From: Pelotomaculum isophthalicicum JI
GTDB lineage: Bacteria; Bacillota; Desulfotomaculia; Desulfotomaculales; Pelotomaculaceae
Direction of reading: 5' to 3'
NCBI RefSeq assembly: GCF_029478095.1
Contig: NZ_JAKOAV010000031.1
Span: 1-40,252, forward strand
DNA: 40,252 nucleotides
A program made the position numbers and the translations under genes. Below, in pieces: positions 33,702 through 40,252 of this stretch (its first letter is position 1; every line of letters begins with the position of its first letter). Under the pieces are notes generated by a model. It had not been told where the DNA came from. It made no database searches and saw only the letters and a program-made list of their open reading frames with translations.

Positions 33702-34139
33702 GTGAACGGCTATGCCCACAAACTAGAGCGTCGGATCGATTGGTTTGAAGTTGATTTTCGTGGACACGTGAATAATGTGTCGTTCATATACTATGTCCAG
33801 GAAGCAAGGGTCGAACTTTTACATATAATCGGTTTGATGCAATCTCAGGCAAAAGAAAAAGAAGGCCCGGTGCTGGCTTCGATTACCTGTCAGTATTACC
33901 GTCCACTATTTTATCCGGGCAAAATTCATGTCTATTCCAAGGTATCGGAGATTAAAAATACAAGTTTTGTTATCAAGCACGCTATTTATAATAATCGCAA
34001 TCAAATGGCCGCTGAGGCGCAAGATATTCTCGTTTACTATGATTTTGTTAAAGAGACTAAACTAACAATTGCTGATGAACTCAGGAAGGGACTGGAAAAG
34101 ATGAGCAGCGGTAATATAGTTCCCCCGGAACCTCTTTAA
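33702..34139 (+). CDS. 4-hydroxybenzoyl-CoA thioesterase-like (YbgC/FcbC) hot-dog protein
   Basis: A 145-residue hot-dog fold acyl-CoA thioesterase. The N-terminal motif WFEVDFRGHVNNVSFIYYVQEAR matches the DxxxHVNN..Y..Y.E.AR of the family, with Asp18 as the likely catalytic residue. Later ASITCQYYRPLFYPGKIHVY is the second conserved strand pair. GTG start at 33702 has GGGAGG 7 bases upstream. Substrate chain is unknown. It stands alone between a pseudogene and IS debris. Confidence 0.8.
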   Translation: MNGYAHKLERRIDWFEVDFRGHVNNVSFIYYVQEARVELLHIIGLMQSQAKEKEGPVLASITCQYYRPLFYPGKIHVYSKVSEIKNTSFVIKHAIYNNRNQMAAEAQDILVYYDFVKETKLTIADELRKGLEKMSSGNIVPPEPL

Positions 34140-34310
34140 GCAGTGCGATAAAGCAGTAGCAAACCGAGACTAGCATGTTTACCAGGCAGAAATATCAGGA
34201 ACTCATACCAATAGCTTGGAATTTCAGTTCCCTGATATCACCGTAAAACGTTTTTCCAGAGCATGATTCTTGTGAGGATAGCAGCACTTCACGATTGCCG
34301 GGAAGGGCTC

Positions 34311-34345
34311 AGCCTGTCGACAAAGTCAATGTCGGCAGGCTTTTT
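34311..34345 (+). terminator. Rho-independent terminator
   Basis: AGCCTGTCGAC (34311-34321) pairs with GTCGGCAGGCT (34331-34341, one G-U) and TTTTT follows. It lies 170 bases after the thioesterase stop. Confidence 0.7.
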
Positions 34346-34414
34346 CCATTTAAATGGCGAAATAACTAAAAAGAGAAAAGCTAAAAGATCTAACCGATTA
34401 ACGAAAAACCGCCT

Positions 34415-34625
34415 CTGGGTGGTCAATAATTTGGTTGTCACGGTGGTCAACTTTTTAATTAACACAAGCAAGCCCTGTGGTCAACCTGGTAGGGTTGTCC
34501 ATAGGGCGTCACTTTCCATAATCCTTGAGTAGGTGAACCCCAGTTGCACAATATGTTCGACGTGCGACCATGCACAATGGCAACGGTCAGTATGCACAAT
34601 CTCGGCGGTCAACATGCACGTTCTG
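34415..34625. repeat. Terminal repeat cluster resembling an IS21-type element end
   Basis: GTGGTCAA occurs at 34419, 34443 and 34477. Further on TGCACAAT occurs at 34545, 34571 and 34593, and TGCACGTT at 34615, at 22-26-base intervals and mostly within CGGTCA..ATGCAC units. Several spaced copies of a transposase-binding unit are typical of IS21-family ends. No istA or istB gene remains, so it is a solo end or debris. Confidence 0.45.
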
Positions 34626-34698
34626 TGACGGCATATTCAGCCAGAAAGTAATTTTTGTATTGAGCAACTCTGGGCGCGAAGAGTGCAGGTTCCAGGAT

Positions 34699-35153
34699 AT
34701 GCCGGAACAGCACTGGGTGTTTAGCGTAATAACAGAATTATGTGAGCGGGGCGTTATTTCCGGGTACCCGGACGGCAGCTTCAAGCCCGGGGGCATTATC
34801 ACCAGGGGAGAGTTTGCCAAGCTGGTCGCAGCAGCCCTCGGTTTGGCTGAATACAAGCCGCCGCAACCGTCCTTTACGGGCGTGGCGCCAGACAGCTGGT
34901 GCTGGGGCTACGTTGAAGCGGTTTCCCGGGCAGGCCTGGTAAAGGGTTCAGGGGGCGGCGAGTTCCTGCCCGGCGAGTTGATCAACAGGGAGCAGATGGC
35001 GGCAATGCTGGTCAGGGCGGCAGCGAGGCGAAAGCCGCAATCGGTGAAAAGACTGCCTTCAGCGACGACGCCTCCATCTCCAGTTGGGCCAGAGGCTACG
35101 TGGCTGCAGCAGCTAGAGCTGTAAGCGTAAAAAAGGGCACACCTGTACATTAA
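34699..35153 (+). pseudogene. SLH-domain protein fragment with a frameshift
   Basis: Two SLH domains are clear: EQHWVFSVITELCERGVISG followed by YPDGSFKPGGIITRGEFAKL, and DSWCWGYVEAVSRAGLVKGS followed by GGEFLPGELINREQMAAML. After about 35035 the third SLH (AFSDDASISSWARGYVAAAA) continues in another frame to the TAA at 35151, while the original frame ends at 35124. No signal peptide or natural start is present; the ORF runs in from the repeat cluster. GC content is higher than in the neighbours. Confidence 0.65.
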
Positions 35154-35790
35154 GAGAGGTTTGGGGTACTTTTATTTTGTTGGGGCATGCGGCAGTCGGC
35201 CGGCAGTGCATCAGACCAGGGCATTAAACTGTCAATAACAGCAGGATCACCCGTGTCTACATTAGGCAGCTGCTCAAACAGATAGGTTAGATAGTTGAAG
35301 GGTTTAAGATTATTCTCTTTGGCGGTTTCGATAATGCTGTAAATAATTGCACTACTTTTAGCGCCCCTGGGAGTATTGGCGAACAAGAAGTTTTTCCTCC
35401 CGATCACGAAGGGCTTTATCGAGCGTTCCGCCCGGTTGTTATCTATCTCCAACCGGCCATCCAGCAGGAAATTGTTCAGGTTTTCCCATTGATTCAGGCA
35501 ATAGGTAATCGCCTGCCCAAAAGCGCTTTTAGGCAGGGTTTGTTGCCGCTGTCTATTCAGCCAGACATAGAAATTATCCAGAACCGGCTTACTTAATTTC
35601 AGCCTTTCTTCATACCGTTCCTGATCGGATATATTTTTATCTTTCAGTTGGCGTTCAATGGCAAACAGCTGATTACAGTAGTCCAGTCCCATACTAGCTG
35701 CTACCGGCTTGTTTTTCTGATCAGGCGGCAGGGCCTTGAGTGTTTCCGCAAATTTCCTTCTTGCATGTGCCTTATTCGAGAACTGGAATA
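35150..35790 (-). pseudogene. IS66-family transposase (TnpC), C-terminal remnant
   Basis: About 210 codons of the IS66 DDE transposase end. Reading from about 35790 down: KAHARRKFAETLKALPPDQK, then FGQAITYCLNQWENLNNFLL, DGRLEIDNNRAERSIKPFVI, GRKNFLFANTPRGAKSSAII, the strongest block with the last catalytic Glu, and NVDTGDPAVIDSLMPW. The N-terminal half, the first two catalytic Asp residues, and the helper genes tnpA and tnpB are absent. The ORF proper starts at ATG 35692, but similarity continues upstream of it. Confidence 0.85.
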
Positions 35791-35891
35791 AGGCACATTA
35801 TCCCAGATGTATGATTATCCAAGAAGGTATGATCAAAGTTGAAGGGATAGGTAAAGCTTTAAAACCTTCTCAGATAATCATAATGAAACAA

Positions 35892-36299
35892 TCATCGTAG
35901 AAAATCAGGCAACTCATTATCACGGACAGTGTTATGATCTGCGTTGGCTGGTATTGAGAACCACCGCTCATTCCATTCCTTCAGATGCTTATCCACAGTA
36001 TTCTGAGATATCTCAGCATAAATCTGAGTAGACTGTAATGACGAGTGTCCCAGAAAGTTCTTAATCACAGCAAGCGGGACACCTGCTTCTAACATATGGC
36101 TTGCTGTCGAATGTCTCATTGAATGGGGCGTATAACTGTCATCAATAAATAAGCCGGGATTCATCTGCTTTGCTATCCAGACATATTTTTTGAAGATTTC
36201 TTCGATGCAGGATACGGTCATCTTTTCGTGTGTCTGGCTGGAGAATATATGCCTTTCCGGAAGCGATGCTATTTTCCCCCTTTTAAAATAGTTTTTCAT
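35892..36299 (-). pseudogene. Tyrosine recombinase/integrase, C-terminal part
   Basis: 135 codons of a phage-integrase-type catalytic domain. HSMRHSTASHMLEAGVPLAV is the HxxR box, IKNFLGHSSLQSTQIYAEIS has the second His and the nucleophilic Tyr. The N-terminal SAM-like domain and the first catalytic Arg and Lys region are missing, so it is a truncated gene. It neighbours the IS66 remnant and marks a former mobile insertion. Confidence 0.8.
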
Positions 36300-36375
36300 T
36301 TCAACATTTACCTATTTCCCCAACCCAATTATTAAAAACTCCACCTCCTCACATACTTCGGTCAAAGTGGCGGAA

Positions 36376-36534
36376 ATGATTAATACTTCCTATGGCTGGT
36401 ACCGGGCGGGACATATCCTCGCACTCGGAGGCCTGCACCGGATCTCTAGGATAAGCTCCATGGCGTCGTATGCCGTAAACTTTGGGATAAAATTTACTGG
36501 ATTATTTCACAAATCACTTTTATTTGACCATTGA
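36376..36534 (+). CDS. Short hypothetical ORF
   Basis: 52 codons: MINTSYGWYRAGHILALGGL, HRISRISSMASYAVNFGIKF and a short end LFHKSLLFDH. The composition looks protein-like and the frame is open upstream for about 15 codons. I do not recognise it and no good Shine-Dalgarno is present. It may be a fragment of a lost gene in this decayed zone. Confidence 0.3.
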   Translation: MINTSYGWYRAGHILALGGLHRISRISSMASYAVNFGIKFTGLFHKSLLFDH

Positions 36535-36939
36535 ATTCACTCCTTCCTGGTCGGGAAGGTCCAATTAAAGCTTCTCATACTATGTCAAGGCACCCAGGCA
36601 TTTATGGCTTTTTATCGGCCTCGCCTATAGTTTAAAATCTCTGTCTCTCGACAAGGTTATATTATAAATTGCCATAATTGAAATTTTTAGTTATATTGTA
36701 TAACATGAGAATCGATTTTCCGTTTAATATAAAAACCCATTCATAGCGAAATGAATAGCAATGTTGGGCTTATAAAAATCCCGACATATTACTCTCCTTT
36801 TCATAATGGGATCATACCGATTCAAACTCACACATTAACTTACTCACAATTATAATCAAATAATTGCATATTTCTAGCAGTTATTCCTAAATAACCATTT
36901 TATGGATGTGTATAGCCTGATAAGAATCATGAAACAACC
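36535..36939. other. AT-rich intergenic stretch
   Basis: I see no convincing ORF here. A hairpin ATTCAT-TTCGCT-ATGAAT followed by GGGTTTTTAT on the minus strand (about 36735-36760) could be a terminator of a lost unit. Confidence 0.4.
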
Positions 36940-36966
36940 AAAAAATAACCCCTTCTACAAAGGGGT
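36940..36966 (-). terminator. Terminator of the agr-like operon
   Basis: On the minus strand CCCCTT-TGTAG-AAGGGG is followed by TTATTTTTTGG. The stem includes the stop codon of the response regulator at 36955. Confidence 0.8.
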
Positions 36967-37680
36967 AAATCTGTGTTTATGTTCTTCGAATTTATATCGG
37001 CTCATTAAAGCAACCTTGTCATATCCGTCAAATTCGATCTCATAAGACCTGTTACCTACCTCTCTAATTCTACTGATTTTGTCCATGTTCGCTATAAATG
37101 ACTTGTGAACTCTAAGGAAATTACCTCCTAATTTTTCTTCTAACTTACTTAGGGTTTGATGTGTCTTGTAAATATTGTTTTCTGTATGAATCAGATTAAT
37201 TTTTTCCTGTCTCTCAATAAATAGGATATCGCTAGGCGCTATAATAAATATTTCATTCTTGGCTTTGATCCTAATTTTTGGGGGACTGCTCCCAATATCG
37301 TTTCTTTTTTTTATTTCTTTCGTAAGATTGCTTATAATTTCATTAATTTTTGCTTTTTTCACTGGCTTTAGAATGTAGTCATATGGGTGGACAGCGAATG
37401 AGTCAATTGCATATTGAGAGTACCCTGTTATAAAAACAAAAAATATATCAGGATTGAAATCATGTATTTTTTTAGCGACTAATATTCCGTTCAACCCTTC
37501 TTCTGGGGCCAGCTCTATATCCAATAACGCTATGTCCAGTTTATATTCCCTGGCAAAATTGATTGCTTCTTTACCGCTTGGAGTATCAATTACCTTGTCA
37601 ACGGAAGGGTTTTCAGATACCAACTTTTTGAGAAATCTCCTGGTGTAAAGTTCATCTTCTAGAAGCAAAATATTTACCAT
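36955..37680 (-). CDS. LytTR-family response regulator (AgrA-like)
   Basis: A 241-residue two-component regulator. Receiver domain 1-120 has LLEDE, the phospho-acceptor in DIALLDIEL (Asp54 region), ITGYSQYA and YILKPVKK. The LytTR DNA-binding domain 140-235 has LFIERQEKINLIHTENNIYKTHQTLSKLEEKL, FLRVHKSFIANM and a basic end. It is the last gene of the agr-like operon and probably receives phosphate from the GHKL kinase at 38286. ATG 37680 has GGGGACAG upstream. Confidence 0.9.
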   Translation of the reverse strand: MVNILLLEDELYTRRFLKKLVSENPSVDKVIDTPSGKEAINFAREYKLDIALLDIELAPEEGLNGILVAKKIHDFNPDIFFVFITGYSQYAIDSFAVHPYDYILKPVKKAKINEIISNLTKEIKKRNDIGSSPPKIRIKAKNEIFIIAPSDILFIERQEKINLIHTENNIYKTHQTLSKLEEKLGGNFLRVHKSFIANMDKISRIREVGNRSYEIEFDGYDKVALMSRYKFEEHKHRFTPL

Positions 37681-37693
37681 TTACATCTGTCCC

Positions 37694-37720
37694 CTATATC
37701 GTTATCATTTTTTTCAGCAT
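37694..37720 (-). pseudogene. Vestigial agrD-like ORF (8 codons)
   Basis: Right after AgrB a perfect GGAGGTG stands 6 bases before ATG 37720, followed by MLKKMITI and TAG. The start resembles the N-terminus of cyclic-lactone autoinducer precursors (MLKK..), but the remaining 30 or so residues with the Cys-containing core are missing before the regulator gene begins. It looks like the deleted remains of the peptide gene. Confidence 0.5.
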
Positions 37721-37723
37721 TGG

Positions 37724-38344
37724 TTACACCTCCTTCCCGGCAATATTCAGAATGCTGTCAAGAACCTTAGCTGCTTTGTATCCCAATGGAGTCATCAAAA
37801 TAAGACTTCCGAGGATTCCCAAAATCACTGCAAAAGCGTCGGCGGCCATCTTTTGCGTTATAAGCATAACGATGACAACGGACCATACGGTTAAAACAAG
37901 GAAGGCTTTTTTCCTTTGTTCCTGCCTTATTGATTCATCTCTTATTTGTTTCTTTGCTGTACCCGCCGGCACCCATCTAAAGATAACGTAAATACCCATC
38001 AGTAAAATTAATGCTGATATAAACGTCAATGATACAGGGTTTACAGCTAAGGTTGCTAATTTGCCGAGGCTTATCAGTAAAGAGACACCAATCACCAGGC
38101 ATAATGGATACGTGCTTAAGTGAACGCCTCCTCCAAAAAATCTCAATGATGCAAAGGCTATCAGGCATAACATGGTCGTTATGAAGGTATCCACCAGCAA
38201 AGATAAGGACATTATTAGCACTAACTGAACCAGTGTTCCGAATATTAGCTCCAACCCATAGGTGAAAATTTCTACTTGATCCCGGTTAACCTTTAACTGC
38301 GCCCCCATGACAATGGCTATTTTTCGGGCTAGAGTTTTTATCAT
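37724..38344 (-). CDS. agrB: AgrB-like accessory gene regulator (peptide-processing membrane protease)
   Basis: A 206-residue membrane protein with about six helices. RFFGGGVHLSTYPLCL contains the catalytic His (GGxH) and Cys of AgrB, which cleaves and cyclises the AgrD precursor and helps export it. The ATG at 38344 follows AGAGGT and lies 59 bases inside the end of the kinase gene; an ATG at 38308 is the alternative. Its stop overlaps the Shine-Dalgarno of the tiny agrD-like ORF. Confidence 0.85.
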   Translation of the reverse strand: MIKTLARKIAIVMGAQLKVNRDQVEIFTYGLELIFGTLVQLVLIMSLSLLVDTFITTMLCLIAFASLRFFGGGVHLSTYPLCLVIGVSLLISLGKLATLAVNPVSLTFISALILLMGIYVIFRWVPAGTAKKQIRDESIRQEQRKKAFLVLTVWSVVIVMLITQKMAADAFAVILGILGSLILMTPLGYKAAKVLDSILNIAGKEV

Positions 38345-39197
38345 CTACTTTTCTACCTCTGTCAGGAAGATATACAATAAATGTTGTCCGTTCTTCCGAT
38401 ACTACGTCAATTCTTCCCCCGTACCTATCCACCAGTTTTTTAACCAGGTACAAACCGTACCCGCGAGCTTCGGACTTCTTTGTGGTAAAACCTGCTATAA
38501 ACAACCTTTGTCTAACCGCTTCAGGAATTTTAGGCCCTGTATTGTAGACATACATGACATAATTCAAGTCTTCATGCTTTATTTCTATGGCCACCCTACG
38601 GTCGATATTGGCTTGGAGAACTGCGTCAAATGCATTATCCAGGAGGTTGCCCAAAATACTGCATAAATCCCAGGGAGGTATATTTATATCGGCAATATCG
38701 CATTTTACGGAAAAGGCAAAGTCAATTTTCATAGCCTCAGCCACTTTTCGTTTGCCGTTTAAAAGCGCCGTAAGAGCAGGATGGCCAACGTATACTATTT
38801 CTTCTGAATGTCTGTAATTCTCCGCTATACCTTCAATGTATTCAATGGCTTTATCCGCTTCATCCAGGTGCAACATAGCCTGCAGAGTCTGAATATGCCT
38901 GCTGTGTTCATGTTTTTGGACTTGCAAAGTATTTATTAAATTCTCCACTTGTGAGAGGTGCGTTTTTAAAAGATTTAATTCCACTATTTTCTTAGTATTT
39001 TCCTCAAGGCTTTTGATTGAAAAAACGACTAGACCGCTTAATAATAAAACTGCTAAATTTATAAATGGTAGAAACGCTTTTAAATCATGGATATCTTTAG
39101 ATAGATATATTTCTTGATTAATTAATACATTAAACAAAGTATTCAGAAGGATGGTAGAAATAATCACTGATCTACCATTTTTATACAAGGCAATCAA
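38286..39197 (-). CDS. GHKL-type sensor histidine kinase (AgrC-like)
   Basis: A 303-residue kinase. Two helices (about 10-28 and 42-62) anchor it. A coiled coil is followed by VQKHEHSRHIQTLQAMLHL with the phospho-acceptor His, then NLLDNAFDAV (N box) and GYGLYLVKKLVDRYGG (G box). In agr systems this class senses the extracellular peptide. The sensor part is short; the membrane gene just upstream may supply it. TTG start at 39197 overlaps the stop of that gene (TGATTG). Confidence 0.85.
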   Translation of the reverse strand: MIALYKNGRSVIISTILLNTLFNVLINQEIYLSKDIHDLKAFLPFINLAVLLLSGLVVFSIKSLEENTKKIVELNLLKTHLSQVENLINTLQVQKHEHSRHIQTLQAMLHLDEADKAIEYIEGIAENYRHSEEIVYVGHPALTALLNGKRKVAEAMKIDFAFSVKCDIADINIPPWDLCSILGNLLDNAFDAVLQANIDRRVAIEIKHEDLNYVMYVYNTGPKIPEAVRQRLFIAGFTTKKSEARGYGLYLVKKLVDRYGGRIDVVSEERTTFIVYLPDRGRKVDDKNSSPKNSHCHGGAVKG

Positions 39198-39445
39198 TCC
39201 CTATCTAAACTTAAGTCAAAGATTATAAAATTATATTTCTTTATAAAAATATATAAAATAACCATAATGTCACCTGATGGCAGAAAGTATAATATATTCA
39301 ACCATGGCTTTAAAACAAGGCTATCTATAGTAACGGCAGTTATATTGAGAAGTATCGGCAATAACGCTCCTTCCAACACCCCAAGAATCAATGCCCCCGC
39401 GGCTATTGAAATAAAACAGTGCCATAAATTGGTTCCTGTAATAAT
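39194..39445 (-). pseudogene. Membrane protein of the agr-like operon, 5' end lost at an intron boundary
   Basis: About 80 codons with three hydrophobic helices: LWHCFISIAAGALILGVLEG, ALLPILLNITAVTIDSLVLK and FLPSGDIMVILYIFI. Reading the frame upstream leads directly into group II intron domains V and VI, so the true N-terminus is missing. It may have been an extra sensor or ligand-binding membrane segment for the kinase, whose gene starts at its stop codon. If the original start lay near 39440 only a few codons are lost. Confidence 0.5.
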
Positions 39446-40136
39446 CGAGTAGCTAAAAGTCGGGAAAATTAATCCCGACTTTTTGGCTCTCACAGAACCG
39501 TACGTACGGGCCTCGTATACGGCTCCTGACAAACCTCGGTCGTTATCATTCATAATAACAAGGCAAAATCCCGACTTTTACCTTTGTCATATCATACAGC
39601 CTAAGCGTATCGAACCACCGGTTTGGAAGTGCCATGCTGATTAACGGGCTTGCTGAGTTTCTCCAACGTGTCACAGAAATTTTCTCAAAATCTCCGTGAT
39701 AGCCCATCCGGCGCAACTGCTTATGCAGCGCTTTCCATGACTTCCATTCCTTCATCTTTTTCATCCGGAGTCGCCTTCTTATCCAGCCCATCAGGTCCTC
39801 CAGCAATGTTTTGCAGTTGGCTATCCTGAAATAGTTAATCCAGCCGCGCAGTACAGGATTGATCTCTTTTATGATGTCTTCCAAATTCTTCCCCTGATTC
39901 CTTTTGGTCAATTTCCTGATCTTATCCTTGAACCGCTTGATTCTTTTGGGGTGTATGATCACCCACTTCTCGCAAATGTTGACTCCTAAGTAGGCCACAC
40001 CTTGGTATACGCTGGTTATGCAAGTCTTTTCCCGGTTCACCTTTAGCTTCAGGTCTTTTTCCAGTATCTTTATGGCATAGGCCATGTACTGCCCTACCTG
40101 TTTCCGGCTTTTTCCGAAAATCAGGAGGTGAGTAGC
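39446..40136 (-). mobile_element. Group II intron, 3' part, interrupted by a second intron
   Basis: On the minus strand the end of a reverse transcriptase ORF (40136-39546) is followed by domain V at 39526-39495 (GAGCCGTATAC..GTACGGTTC), domain VI at 39484-39455 (AAAGTCGGG..CCCGACTTT) and TAGCTACTCG at the 3' end near 39446. The intron sits upstream of the agr-like operon. Its 5' part lies beyond the window because another intron splits the ORF at 40137. Confidence 0.8.
39546..40136 (-). pseudogene. Group II intron reverse transcriptase/maturase, C-terminal half
   Basis: Starts in the middle of RT domain 5 with LLIFGKSRKQVGQYM, normally preceded by YADD, then LKVNREKTCITSVYQGVAYLG (RT domain 7) and the maturase X domain INPVLRGWINYFRIANCKTLLEDLMGWIRRRLR, and a short C-terminus. 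The ORF start at 40151 falls within intron sequence. The 5' half, including the catalytic Asp pair, is on the far side of the nested intron. Confidence 0.8.
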
Positions 40137-40252
40137 CCAGGGGAATCTCACCCCCAGGCCCTCTCAGAACCGGACGTGAACCTCTCAGCTCATCCGGCTC
40201 CCATTATCCAGCCCCAGGAAAAATTCCCATTTGCCAGTGTACGAACAGTTTT
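40137..40252 (-). mobile_element. 3' end of a second, nested group II intron
   Basis: Minus strand: domain V begins GAGCCGGATGAG near 40200 and ends CACGTCCGGTTC near 40168; domain VI is GGGGGTGAGATTCCCC (about 40160-40141); the intron closes with GGGCTACTCAC near 40137. The flanking ORF reads on as LLIFGKS. The rest lies outside the window. Confidence 0.75.

Noticed and set aside
34263-34532. An 89-codon ORF over the terminator and repeats
   Set aside because: It covers a terminator hairpin and the repeat cluster, lacks a Shine-Dalgarno and has no recognisable sequence.
34415-34625. The repeated TGCACAAT units as a CRISPR array
   Set aside because: The repeats are 8-12 bases with 22-26-base periods, too short and irregular for CRISPR, and no cas gene is near.
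39446-39553. The N-terminal 35 residues of the 119-codon frame (39553-39194) as part of the membrane protein
   Set aside because: This part is read from domains V and VI of the group II intron.

Overview
The window looks like chromosomal DNA of a spore-forming, anaerobic Firmicute of the Clostridia, most like the Desulfotomaculum/Pelotomaculum (Peptococcaceae) group. This rests on the end of spoVT, S-layer-homology proteins, a membrane pyrophosphatase, a methylmalonyl-CoA epimerase-like gene, an Agr-type peptide-signalling locus, a T-box-controlled trp operon and a likely selenoprotein. The taxonomic call is inference from gene content. Both window ends lie inside group II intron sequence on the minus strand, so the window is probably a contig that breaks at multicopy introns.

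Layout. 1-121: 5' part of a group II intron inserted antisense in spoVT, whose last codons follow. 0.4-7.6 kb: ordinary genes (panE-like, SLH protein, a redox operon with a small CXXC protein, a NapH-like iron-sulfur membrane protein and a TlpA-like lipoprotein with an in-frame UGA, a beta-lactamase-like protein, a VOC epimerase, a cyclophilin, a small winged-helix protein). 7.6-21.8 kb: a fluoride-response island. I find five fluoride (crcB) riboswitches, three on the plus strand and two in tandem plus one more on the minus strand counted as follows: 13491, 15793 and 19694 (plus), and 12846, 19535 and 19439 (minus), so six aptamers in five leaders. They head a dynamin-like GTPase gene, a PAP2 phosphatase/MFS unit, a membrane pyrophosphatase, and a UspA/cation-proton antiporter unit; one is orphaned in front of a molybdenum/tungsten-cofactor-riboswitch-controlled tungstate-type ABC transporter. 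A divergent dynamin/UspA cassette is present twice, one copy decayed. No FluC (CrcB) or CLC-F fluoride exporter gene is in the window.

21.8-28.3 kb: a NifU-like scaffold with its GGGtGRT partner, an MFS permease, a GH18 spore-type glycosidase and an adenine deaminase-like protein. 28.3-33.1 kb: T-box leader and trpBADCF, without trpE or trpG. 33.1-36.5 kb: a decayed zone with an HMA-domain pseudogene, a thioesterase, IS21-like terminal repeats, a frameshifted SLH gene, an IS66 transposase remnant and a truncated tyrosine recombinase. 36.9-39.5 kb: an agr-like operon (membrane protein, GHKL kinase, AgrB, LytTR regulator) with an apparently lost autoinducer gene and a group II intron inserted upstream. 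39.4-40.25 kb: that intron, whose reverse transcriptase ORF is itself interrupted by a second intron at the catalytic YADD motif.

The strongest leads are the selenoprotein redox operon, the dense fluoride-riboswitch regulon that includes dynamin-like GTPases, and the evidence of recent rearrangement (a pyrophosphatase/MFS deletion fusion and 72-nt identical riboswitch repeats around the transporter module).
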